From CAZXCQ01 sp964639275 (GTDB lineage Bacteria; Desulfobacterota; DSM-4660; Desulfatiglandales; Desulfatiglandaceae): a DNA stretch of 39,067 bases. Both the position numbers and the translations under genes were made by a program. The stretch covers positions 1 through 39,067 of the forward strand of contig CAZXCQ010000014.1 in NCBI GenBank assembly GCA_964639275.1, written 5' to 3'. The notes under the pieces are model-generated. The model was not told the origin of the DNA. It made no database searches and saw nothing but the letters and a program-made list of their open reading frames with translations. The stretch's first letter is position 1, and each line of letters starts with the position of its first letter. Below are positions 23,354 through 30,898 of this stretch, one piece after another.

Positions 23354-24133
23354 ATGTGGGAAGAGGAATTGGCTGTTGCCGGCAGGGCTGCAAGGGCAGC
23401 CGCAGAGATCCTGACCGGCATGTTTGGCCAGGTGGATCATGTCGTGAAAAAGGGTGCCATAGATCTGGTTACCGAGGCGGACCTGAGGGCGGAGAAGACC
23501 ATCCTGGAAACCATCCACGATGGCTTCCCCCACGATGGTATCCTCTCTGAGGAGACCGGAAGGGACAAAAAAAGATCAGAGCGGGTCTGGCTCGTTGACC
23601 CTTTGGATGGCACTACCAATTTTGCCCACGGCTTTCCATTCTATGCCATATCGATCGCCCTGGAAATCAAGGGGGAAATGGTCCTGGGGGTAGTCTACAA
23701 CCCTTGTATGGATGAATATTTCGAGGCATCAAAGGGAGTGGGGAGCTATCTAAACAATGAGCCGATCAGGGTCTCAAAGACCCGGCAACTGGCAGATTCC
23801 CTCCTGGCAACCGGATTCCCTTATGATATATACGAAAGACCGGAAGAGGTCATGGAGCTATTTCAAAAGATGGTGGTCAGGACCCAGGGTGTGAGAAGGC
23901 CGGGGTCTGCCACACTAGACCTGTGTTATGTGGCGGCGGGCAGACTGGATGGCTTCTGGGAAAAAGGTCTGAAGCCATGGGATACGGCAGCCGGAGCCCT
24001 TATTGTAAGAGAGGCGGGAGGGATACTTACCACTTTCAAGGGGAGTCCATATTCCCCCTACCTCAAGAGCGTTGTGGCCGCAAATCCGTTGATCCATAAA
24101 GAGATGATAGAGGTTATAAACGTAAACGGGTAA
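23354..24133 (+). CDS. suhB: Inositol monophosphatase family protein
   Basis: A 259-residue metal-dependent phosphatase. The motifs are ILSEETG (metal-binding Glu pair), VDPLDGTTNFAHG and KPWDTAAG. The fold and length match SuhB/inositol-1-monophosphatase. The Met start is the first in the reading frame, with a poor ribosome site (GGGTAGAG). The substrate may be inositol phosphate, a sugar phosphate or NADP-like; the sequence alone cannot choose. It is convergent with yggU, leaving 29 bases between them. Confidence 0.92.
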   Translation: MWEEELAVAGRAARAAAEILTGMFGQVDHVVKKGAIDLVTEADLRAEKTILETIHDGFPHDGILSEETGRDKKRSERVWLVDPLDGTTNFAHGFPFYAISIALEIKGEMVLGVVYNPCMDEYFEASKGVGSYLNNEPIRVSKTRQLADSLLATGFPYDIYERPEEVMELFQKMVVRTQGVRRPGSATLDLCYVAAGRLDGFWEKGLKPWDTAAGALIVREAGGILTTFKGSPYSPYLKSVVAANPLIHKEMIEVINVNG

Positions 24134-24162
24134 ATTTGCGGGCAGGGGCCGGTGATCGGAAC

Positions 24163-24462
24163 TCAAGCCTTTCCCAACACGGCATCGACCTTCTCCCACG
24201 AAAGGCCATAAATCAGGACCGTTTTTTGCCTTGATCGCTCCCCTGAAATGATTTCCACATCTCCTTTTGAAACCCCCAGTCTCTTGGCAAGCAACTCCTT
24301 TAAGGCCTTGTTGGCCCTTCCTTCGACCGGCGGGGCGGTCAGCTTCACCTTAATCATTCCTTCTTCAAGACCAACCACCTGATTCCTGGAGGACCTTGGA
24401 ATCACTTTCACACCAATGACGGTCTTAGCGGACTTGTCATTGTCTTTCGAGTTGGCATTCAT
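24163..24462 (-). CDS. DUF167 (YggU) family protein
   Basis: A 99-residue member of the small YggU/DUF167 family. The family signature is VKLTAPPVEGRANKALKELL (about 48-67), followed by VSKGDVEIISGERSRQKTV. The function in the family is not known. It lies 62 bases downstream of yggT on the same strand, a pairing common across bacteria. Confidence 0.92.
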   Translation of the reverse strand: MNANSKDNDKSAKTVIGVKVIPRSSRNQVVGLEEGMIKVKLTAPPVEGRANKALKELLAKRLGVSKGDVEIISGERSRQKTVLIYGLSWEKVDAVLGKA

Positions 24463-24524
24463 TCGAGGTCTGTGTAAGCATAACGCGTTACGGCCATATG
24501 GCTATTGTGGCAAACACATATACC

Positions 24525-24827
24525 TTATGACCCAAGACGCATCGCCAATTCCGCCAGACTCCGGACCAGGAAGGACTGGACAAATATAATCGCCAAAATC
24601 ACGATGATGGGTGAAAAATCAATACCCCCGAGGCTGATAGGGAGCCTTCGCCTGACAGGATAGAGGACAGGCTCTGTGACTGAATTCAGAAACCGGACGA
24701 TGGGGTTGTAAGGGTCCGGATTGACCCAAGATATCACCGCCCGACCAATAATGATCCACATATACAGGGTCAGCGCAATATCGACTATCTTGGCCACTGC
24801 AGCCAAGAAATTGCCAATGACAAACAT
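24525..24827 (-). CDS. YggT family integral membrane protein
   Basis: A 100-residue membrane protein with two predicted transmembrane segments, about 5-30 and 73-92. The YggT motif GRAVISWVNPDPYNPIVRFL lies between them, followed by VLYPVRR. Family members sit in cytoplasmic membranes and have been linked to cell division or osmotic response, but no biochemical role is fixed. It lies between the RNase P RNA gene and yggU. No signal peptide cleavage site is apparent. Confidence 0.92.
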   Translation of the reverse strand: MFVIGNFLAAVAKIVDIALTLYMWIIIGRAVISWVNPDPYNPIVRFLNSVTEPVLYPVRRRLPISLGGIDFSPIIVILAIIFVQSFLVRSLAELAMRLGS

Positions 24828-24969
24828 GGCTTCTCCTTGTATCTCAAAGCGATTAATCCAGGTCGCTCACGACCCGCTCCGGGAAAGCTGTGGGACGCAG
24901 GTCCAGGAGATCGCGCCACACGGCCCTGGGGCCATTTGCCCTGCACCTTGAGCCAGTTTGCGTATGTCA

Positions 24970-25358
24970 GAGCAGGCCATAAGCCGGGTTCTGTTTCCCG
25001 AAGCGGTCACCCGCGTTCGGGACAATGACCATTCATCTAGTCCCGCTATTGCTAGCGGGATCAAGCGACCTACCCGGGAACTCGGGCGGACCACCCTCTG
25101 ACGTCCCCCTATTTGGTCTTGCTCCAGACGGGGTTTACCAAGCCCCCGCCGTCACCGGCGGGACTGGTGAGCTCTTACCTCACCCTTTCACCCTTACCCC
25201 CGAAGCAGGCCCTCAGCCTCCTGCGGGGGCGGTTTCCTTTCTGTGGCACTTTCCTTCCCGTCGCCGGGACTGGGAGTTGCCCAGCGTCTTGTCCTGCGGA
25301 GCCCGGACTTTCCTCCCCCTTGTCAGAACGACCAGGCAGCGGTCATTTGTCCTGCTCC
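24970..25358 (-). ncRNA. rnpB: RNase P RNA (bacterial type A-like)
   Basis: About 389 nt of catalytic RNA that cuts tRNA 5' leaders. Universally conserved elements are seen on the minus strand: GAGGAAAGTCCGGGCTCC near the 5' end and ACAGAACCCGGCTTAT near the 3' end. P1 is formed by GAGCAGG at the 5' end (complement of 25351-25357) pairing with CCTGCTC at the 3' end (complement of 24970-24976), which sets the boundaries. The internal GGGTAAGGGTGAAAGGGTGAG is typical of the P10-P11 region. It lies between the C4 zinc-ribbon gene and yggT. Exact ends are approximate to a few bases. Confidence 0.95.
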
Positions 25359-25402
25359 AACATACGCCATCGCCAAAACTCACACTGTCATGTCGGAGGT
25401 CA

Positions 25403-26149
25403 TCATTGAGAGGGGGCTCCGACCTTGAATCGTTCGTCTTCACCCCAATAGATGATCCGTAGGCAATTGGGGCAGCTCATAAGCCCATCTCCCCTAATTA
25501 ATTCATTAAATTGCTGAGGGGGTATCCCCATGTGGCAGGTCTGGCAGACCCCCTTGATAACCGCGCTTACGGCAAGGCCCCTTTTTTGTTTCCGGAGGGA
25601 ATCATACCTCTTCAATAGCGCCTCGTCAACCGCCTGGCAGAACCGGGCCCTCTCGCTCTCGAGTATCTCCAGTTCTCTCTCAAGCGCCTTCGTTTCCTTG
25701 GCAATCTCTTCCCGGTCCGCCTCAACCTTCTCCACAAATGCCTTTTTTTTTGCCCCGACAGAAGAGCACCGGGCCTCCAGTTCCTCGATTTCCTCCATAA
25801 TCTCTATGGCACGGTCCTCCAGAAGCGTCTTCTCTCGTTTCAAATCATCAATCTCTTTCAGAGCTGCGCGATATTCCTTATTTGACTTGATGTTGTCTAG
25901 CTTTATGACACTTTTCGCAGCGCGGTTTTCCAGCTCTTCGATCTCCCGCTCGGCCCCTCGTCTTTCCCGCTTGCAGGCCTCAAGCCGACCCAGGTCCTCC
26001 TCCAACTCGTCTTCCAGAGCCTTTAGCTCATCCAAAAGCATCTGGATCCTAATGGGGCCTTCCTCTTGCTTGGCCCGTATGTACTCCATCCGGGTATCAC
26101 AATCCTGAAGGTCTATCAAGAGCCTTATCTGTCCTTCCAACTTGTTCAC
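25403..26149 (-). CDS. Coiled-coil C4-type zinc-ribbon protein
   Basis: A 248-residue protein. The first 190 or so residues form a long charged coiled coil (heptads of Glu, Leu, Arg), followed by a zinc ribbon with C-x2-C and C-x2-C pairs: CQTCHMGIPPQQF and SCPNCLRIIYW. This matches the CT398/DUF164-like family, found in many bacteria next to the Nif3-like gene, as here. Members are proposed to bind nucleic acid or sigma-54/flagellar partners; none is demonstrated. It is transcribed with the upstream Nif3-like gene (32 bases between). Confidence 0.92.
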   Translation of the reverse strand: MNKLEGQIRLLIDLQDCDTRMEYIRAKQEEGPIRIQMLLDELKALEDELEEDLGRLEACKRERRGAEREIEELENRAAKSVIKLDNIKSNKEYRAALKEIDDLKREKTLLEDRAIEIMEEIEELEARCSSVGAKKKAFVEKVEADREEIAKETKALERELEILESERARFCQAVDEALLKRYDSLRKQKRGLAVSAVIKGVCQTCHMGIPPQQFNELIRGDGLMSCPNCLRIIYWGEDERFKVGAPSQ

Positions 26150-26181
26150 CTCACAAGAATACAGTGGTCAGCAGTCTGTGG

Positions 26182-26988
26182 TCAATGGTTGGGAGAAAGG
26201 GGATCGGTCTCATCCTCATCTACCTCAAGGTCCACCTCCCAGCCTTCTGCCACGAACCTCTTTCCCAGGTTTTTGCCAAATACCCTAAATGCCGCCTTTT
26301 CTGTGAAGAAATGCCCTGCGTCCATCAAAGCGATCCCGACGAATTCGGCCTCCAGTGCGTGGTGATAGCTCACATCCCCTGTCAAAAGGAGGTCAGCCCC
26401 CCTGCTTGATGCCAGGGACACCAGGCTCCCACCGGAGCCCCCGACCACGGCGAGTCGGCGAATCCGGTTATCTGTCTTGCCGCCAATATTCACATTTATC
26501 GACCCAAGGATTTTCCTGACCCTTTCTACCACTACCGATAACGGACTCGGTTCATCCAGATCCCCGATCCTCCCTAATCCCACACCATCCTCTCCATCCA
26601 TCTCCCTTAAGACCTCTACATCCCGGAGGTCCAGAAGCCCTGACAATATGTCGTTTATCCCGCCCTTTGCCACGTCGAGGTTCGTATGGGCCGAAACCAC
26701 AGAAATCTTCTCCTTTACCGCCTCAAGGATGACCTCTCCGGGATAGGCGCTGATGTCCAGCTTTGAGAGCGGCTTGAGGATCAAGGGATGGTGGGTAAAC
26801 AAGAGCTGTGCATCGCGCCGGTATGCGGCTCTCAGGGACCTCAGGGTCGGATCAAGGGCCAGGAATACCTTTCTGATCACCTGGGCGTAAGAACCTACCT
26901 GGAGGCCCGGGTTATCCCACGGCTCGGCCAGCCGTGAAGGGACCAGCTCCTCCAATAGTTCCAGGACATCTTTTAGTGTGGGGTTCAT
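26182..26988 (-). CDS. Nif3-like dinuclear metal-centre hexameric protein
   Basis: A 268-residue protein of the Nif3/YbgI family, probably a ring-shaped hexamer with a di-metal centre. The family features are AEPWDNPGLQVG near the N-terminus, FTHHPLIL with metal-binding His, SAHTNLDVAKGGIND, and later DLLLTGDVSYHHA with DAGHFFTEK. Members are described as GTP cyclohydrolase I type 2 in annotation, but this role is unproven. ATG at 26988 is chosen because the conserved region begins there; an in-frame ATG upstream lies inside the hairpin at 27023-27057. It lies downstream of tRNA-Met(CAT). Confidence 0.9.
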   Translation of the reverse strand: MNPTLKDVLELLEELVPSRLAEPWDNPGLQVGSYAQVIRKVFLALDPTLRSLRAAYRRDAQLLFTHHPLILKPLSKLDISAYPGEVILEAVKEKISVVSAHTNLDVAKGGINDILSGLLDLRDVEVLREMDGEDGVGLGRIGDLDEPSPLSVVVERVRKILGSINVNIGGKTDNRIRRLAVVGGSGGSLVSLASSRGADLLLTGDVSYHHALEAEFVGIALMDAGHFFTEKAAFRVFGKNLGKRFVAEGWEVDLEVDEDETDPLSPNH

Positions 26989-27022
26989 GAACGGCTGAGC
27001 CTTTCTTACTCCGGACAGAAAC

Positions 27023-27057
27023 TTAAAGGGCGCACCCTTCATGGATGCGCCCTTTAA
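27023..27057 (-). terminator. 12-bp perfect hairpin downstream of tRNA-Met
   Basis: TTAAAGGGCGCA (27023-27034) is the perfect reverse complement of TGCGCCCTTTAA (27046-27057), with an 11-base loop. On the minus strand it is followed by a weak T-rich segment. It probably ends the rpoD-tRNA transcript, or serves as a processing hairpin ahead of the Nif3-like gene. Confidence 0.55.
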
Positions 27058-27129
27058 CAGACTATCCCTCGTCTCCCGGACAAAATGGCTTTGACGGTGC
27101 CCCAAATGATACCATTTACGAATAACCTG

Positions 27130-27205
27130 TGGTGGGCCCACCTGGCCTCGAACCAGGGACCTACCGGTTATGAGCCGGTGGCTCTTCCAACTGAGCTATG
27201 GGCCC
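27130..27205 (-). tRNA. tRNA-Met (anticodon CAT)
   Basis: A 76-nt tRNA with encoded CCA. Acceptor strands GGGCCCA/TGGGCCC pair fully. The anticodon arm is ACCGG-CTCATAA-CCGGT, and the T arm CCTGG-TTCGAGG-CCAGG. The CAT anticodon gives elongator Met; a tRNA-Ile whose C34 is lysidinylated is possible and cannot be separated by eye. The acceptor starts with a G-C pair and the D arm is normal, so it is unlikely to be the initiator. Confidence 0.93.
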
Positions 27206-27227
27206 GATATTGACTCCAAACATAGAG

Positions 27228-27256
27228 AGAATGCGCATCCAGCCGCAATTTGTCAA
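27228..27256 (-). promoter_or_regulatory. Possible promoter of tRNA-Met
   Basis: On the minus strand TTGACA (27251-27256) is a perfect -35, but the -10 at 17-base spacing, CATTCT (27228-27233), is weak (3 of 6). It is 22 bases upstream of the tRNA. Cotranscription from rpoD is an alternative. Confidence 0.35.
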
Positions 27257-27289
27257 GAGAAATCCTCTACTGCTCCCCAGGATTCTCGT

Positions 27290-29068
27290 CTAGGCATCCT
27301 TGCTCTCCATAAAGCTCTTTAGTTTCCTGCTCCTGCTCGGGTGTCTCAATTTCCTGAGGGCCTTAGCCTCTATCTGTCTGATGCGCTCCCTGGTAACACT
27401 AAAATCGCGGCCAACCTCTTCCAGTGTGTGATCGGCCTTTTCACCGATTCCAAATCTCATCCTGAGGACCTTTTCCTCCCTGGGGGTCAGGGTCCTGAGG
27501 ACCCGCCGGGTCTGCTCTGCCAGCCCGAAGCTGACGACCGCATCCCCCGGAGAGACGACCTTCTTATCCTCGATAAAATCTCCCAGGTGGCTGTCCTCTT
27601 CTTCTCCAATAGGAGTCTCGAGGGAAATGGGTTCTTTGGCGATCTTCAAGACCTTTCTGACCTTCTCCAGTGGAAACTCCATCTTTTCGGCAATCTCCTC
27701 CGGAGTGGGCTCACGGCCATGCTCCTGCACAAGATAGCGGGATGTGCGAATGAGTTTGTTGATCGTCTCGATCATGTGGACCGGTATACGGATGGTCCTA
27801 GCCTGGTCAGCAATGGCCCGGGTAATTGCCTGCCTTATCCACCACGTGGCGTAAGTGCTGAACTTATATCCCCGCTGATATTCGAATTTGTCCACGGCCT
27901 TCATCAACCCGATGTTTCCCTCCTGGATAAGATCCAGAAACTGGAGCCCTCGATTGGTATATTTCTTGGCAATACTCACAACCAGTCTCAAATTGGCCTG
28001 GATTAGTTCTTGCTTGGCCAGTCTGGCCTTCTCCAGACTCTCCTCTACATCTTTTAGGGCCAATTTTAGTTGCCGAGGGGTCATGTTGGTCCGATCCTTG
28101 ACCTGTTTGATAACCTTCTCGGCAGCTTCCACCTTGGATCTTAGTTCCACAAGCTCGCTCTTTTTGAGATCTATGGGGGAGATGACCTGGCTGCTGCTGG
28201 CTGACTTCGATATTTCGGCAAAGCACTTCTTCAGATAGGAAATGGACCTCCCCCCCGCCCGTAGCATACAATCCGCAATATCCTTTTCCGCCTCCTCAAT
28301 CTCAGCCACAAGTTCCCTAAATCTCTTGACCATCAGTTCCAACTGGTCCTTTTCCAGGCTAAATGACCTGACCAGTCTCATGATCTTCTCTTTGTCCCTC
28401 TTTGTATCGGAGGCCAGCCGTCTTTTTCTCTTCTCTGTGCAGCGCACCCTGGACATCTCTCGCCTCTTGCCCCTGATACCCTCGTGTAATTTCCAAATCT
28501 CGTCGATCAGGGCGATGAGAGATTCCTTCTTCTGGCCTACCTGCAAATAACTCTCCTCATCTTCCAGGTCATTGACAACGTCTTTTACTCTGATCTGCTC
28601 CTCCTTGAGCCTTTCTCCAAGTTCATGCATATACTCCACTCCCACCGAGCAATCCAGGAGGGTCTTTAAGGCCTCCTTTTCACCAGCCTCGATCCTCTTG
28701 GCAATCTCCACCTCCCCCTCTCTGGTAAGCAGTGAAATACACCCCATCTCCTTCAAATACATCTTGACAGGGTCAGAGACACGGGATGAGGTATCAGCGA
28801 TCTCAATACGGGAGCTTTCCTTATCTTCGGTTCTAGACTTTTCTTTTTTGGCCCTCTTCCCTTTCTCGATCACTTCCTTAGAGGCCTCATCGATAACCAT
28901 GATATCCAGTTCTTCAAACATCATCATCAGGTCATCGATATGCTCCTCTGAGGAGACGATTTCATCGGACAGGTCGCCATTCATCTCTTCATAGGTAATA
29001 TATCCTTTATCCTTGCCGATATCGATCAACCGTTTCAAATTGACCATGTCGGTATTTCTTTCCATCAT
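27290..29068 (-). CDS. rpoD: RNA polymerase primary sigma factor (sigma-70)
   Basis: A 592-residue primary sigma factor. Region 1.1 is near the N-terminus (LKRLIDIGKDKGYITYEEM). Region 1.2 follows (DPVKMYLKEMGCISLLTREG). A long non-conserved insert rich in Glu/Lys separates it from region 2, LRLVVSIAKKYTNRGLQFLD followed by KFSTYATWWIRQAITRAIAD. Region 3 is HMIETINKLIRTSRYLVQEH. The region 4 helix-turn-helix is TLEEVGRDFSVTRERIRQIE. A strong ribosome site (AGGAGGT) precedes the ATG at 29068; a second ATG follows directly. The gene begins 3 bases after dnaG, forming the macromolecular-synthesis operon. Confidence 0.98.
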   Translation of the reverse strand: MMERNTDMVNLKRLIDIGKDKGYITYEEMNGDLSDEIVSSEEHIDDLMMMFEELDIMVIDEASKEVIEKGKRAKKEKSRTEDKESSRIEIADTSSRVSDPVKMYLKEMGCISLLTREGEVEIAKRIEAGEKEALKTLLDCSVGVEYMHELGERLKEEQIRVKDVVNDLEDEESYLQVGQKKESLIALIDEIWKLHEGIRGKRREMSRVRCTEKRKRRLASDTKRDKEKIMRLVRSFSLEKDQLELMVKRFRELVAEIEEAEKDIADCMLRAGGRSISYLKKCFAEISKSASSSQVISPIDLKKSELVELRSKVEAAEKVIKQVKDRTNMTPRQLKLALKDVEESLEKARLAKQELIQANLRLVVSIAKKYTNRGLQFLDLIQEGNIGLMKAVDKFEYQRGYKFSTYATWWIRQAITRAIADQARTIRIPVHMIETINKLIRTSRYLVQEHGREPTPEEIAEKMEFPLEKVRKVLKIAKEPISLETPIGEEEDSHLGDFIEDKKVVSPGDAVVSFGLAEQTRRVLRTLTPREEKVLRMRFGIGEKADHTLEEVGRDFSVTRERIRQIEAKALRKLRHPSRSRKLKSFMESKDA

Positions 29069-29071
29069 ATC

Positions 29072-30850
29072 TTACCTCCTGCGACCTTCAATTTCTCCAA
29101 AAGACCCCGGCGGTCCTTGAGCTTTCAGCTTAAGTAGCCTGTTTAGGCCTTTGATATCCCCTTTGGCAATCTTGAGGGACTCCGACAACCTCTTCTGATA
29201 AGCCTTTATCTCAATCTCCCTTACAGCCTGCTCCACTTCCCCTTCTGAATAAAAGGAGTGGCCAACCAATACCTCTCTAAGTTTAATACGGGCGGCCTCG
29301 CTTTCAAGGCTGTCCTCCAGATTCCCGGGTGAAACCGTGACATTCCTCTGATATTCCTGAAAAAAGGTCTCGACGATTTGCCTCACCGTTGGATCGGAAA
29401 CAAGAATCGTACTCCCGCATTCCATAAGCCTTGAGGCAGCGTCGGGGTGGTGTACAAGCAGGTTGAGGAGCTGAAGATCCCCATAGCTCTTCCCGGCCCG
29501 CTGACCCAGGACTCTCTCCTTTACCCCGCCCCCGAGGCCGCTGTGCAAAGGGTTTTTGCCGATGGCTCTCAGTTCAGAGAGGAGCGCCTCCTCCTTCACC
29601 CCGGTCTTTTCGGCCATCCGTCGCACATACAAGGAACGCTGGGTGCTGCTGCGCACGGCCGACAAGAGCGGAAGGATCTCTTTCAGGGCGTGGACCTTTC
29701 CCTCCACATCGGAATCCCGCTGCACCAACCTTTTCTCCAAATAATAGTCAAACATGTGGGGGGCCTGATCCAAGAGCTCCAGAAATCGATCCAAACCTTC
29801 CGCATTCACAAAGCTATCCGGGTCATGATCCCCTGGCAGCTCCACGGCCCTGGCACGGAGACCTTCATTCAAAAAGATGGGAAGGCTTTTTAGGACTGCC
29901 CCAATCCCCGCCTCATCGGGATCAAATACCATTACTGCCTCTTTGGCAATCCCCTTTATTCTCCGGATGTGATCGCTGGTCAGTGCCGTTCCCAGGGTCG
30001 CCACCACCTCCCGCAGGCCATGGGTCTTTAATGCCAGCAGGTCCATGTAGCCTTCGACAACTACCGCCCTCCTCTTTTCCCGGATCGCCTCATAGCTGGA
30101 ATGAAGCCCATAGAGAGACCTTCCCTTGTGAAAGATGGGGGTTTCGGGGGTATTCAAATATTTGGGGAGAGATTCATCCAGGACTCTGCCACCAAAACCC
30201 ACCACCCTTTTTCCCTTTCTCAGATCAAATATAGGGAATATGATCCGGCCCCTGAACCGGTCGTAGTACCCCCCTTTTTTGCCCGGGATAATGACACCCG
30301 CCTCCACGCCCGTATCCAGGTCCATCTGATGATCCTTGATGACCTTTACCAGGCCCTCCCATTGATCAGGCGCGTATCCCACAAGAAACTCAGAGAGGAT
30401 TTCTCTTGGAATCGACCGCTTCTTGAGGTAATCCCTGGCGGCTTTTCCTTTGGCCGGATCCTCCAGTGCCTCCCGAAAATAGGCGACTGCCATCTCATTT
30501 ATCTGATAAAGCCTCTCCCTTCTTACCGCCTTTTCCTTTTCTGCGGCCTGAGAAAACCCCTCTGAAATGGTGACATTGTATCGCTCTGCCAGGTCCCTGA
30601 GGGCCTCCGGAAAGGTGGCGCCATGATATTCCATCCAAAAGGAGAAGATATCCCCGCCTTTCTTGCATCCAAAGCAATGAAAGGTATGCCTCTCAGGGCT
30701 GACAGTAAAGGAAGGCTCCTTTTCGGCATGAAAAGGGCAAAGCCCCACATAGTTGCGGCCGGCCTTCCGGAGCTGGACATACTGGCCGACGAGTTCCACA
30801 ATATCGGCCGCCCTTTTTATCTCTTCCTTGGCAGACTGATTAAGGGTCAT
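29072..30850 (-). CDS. dnaG: DNA primase
   Basis: A 592-residue DNA primase. The zinc-binding CHC2 motif is C38-x2-H41...C59-x2-C62 (CPFHAEKE, HCFGCKKGG). The catalytic core includes the TOPRIM elements VEGYMDLLAL and FDPDEAG. The remaining C-terminal third should include the DnaB-binding helicase interaction domain. The start has no strong ribosome site. It follows mutS2 by 48 bases and precedes rpoD by 3 bases. Confidence 0.97.
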   Translation of the reverse strand: MTLNQSAKEEIKRAADIVELVGQYVQLRKAGRNYVGLCPFHAEKEPSFTVSPERHTFHCFGCKKGGDIFSFWMEYHGATFPEALRDLAERYNVTISEGFSQAAEKEKAVRRERLYQINEMAVAYFREALEDPAKGKAARDYLKKRSIPREILSEFLVGYAPDQWEGLVKVIKDHQMDLDTGVEAGVIIPGKKGGYYDRFRGRIIFPIFDLRKGKRVVGFGGRVLDESLPKYLNTPETPIFHKGRSLYGLHSSYEAIREKRRAVVVEGYMDLLALKTHGLREVVATLGTALTSDHIRRIKGIAKEAVMVFDPDEAGIGAVLKSLPIFLNEGLRARAVELPGDHDPDSFVNAEGLDRFLELLDQAPHMFDYYLEKRLVQRDSDVEGKVHALKEILPLLSAVRSSTQRSLYVRRMAEKTGVKEEALLSELRAIGKNPLHSGLGGGVKERVLGQRAGKSYGDLQLLNLLVHHPDAASRLMECGSTILVSDPTVRQIVETFFQEYQRNVTVSPGNLEDSLESEAARIKLREVLVGHSFYSEGEVEQAVREIEIKAYQKRLSESLKIAKGDIKGLNRLLKLKAQGPPGSFGEIEGRRR

Positions 30851-30898
30851 AAGTTGGGTTCTGGGTGTCAGATACCAGCTATTGGATATAGTGAGGCC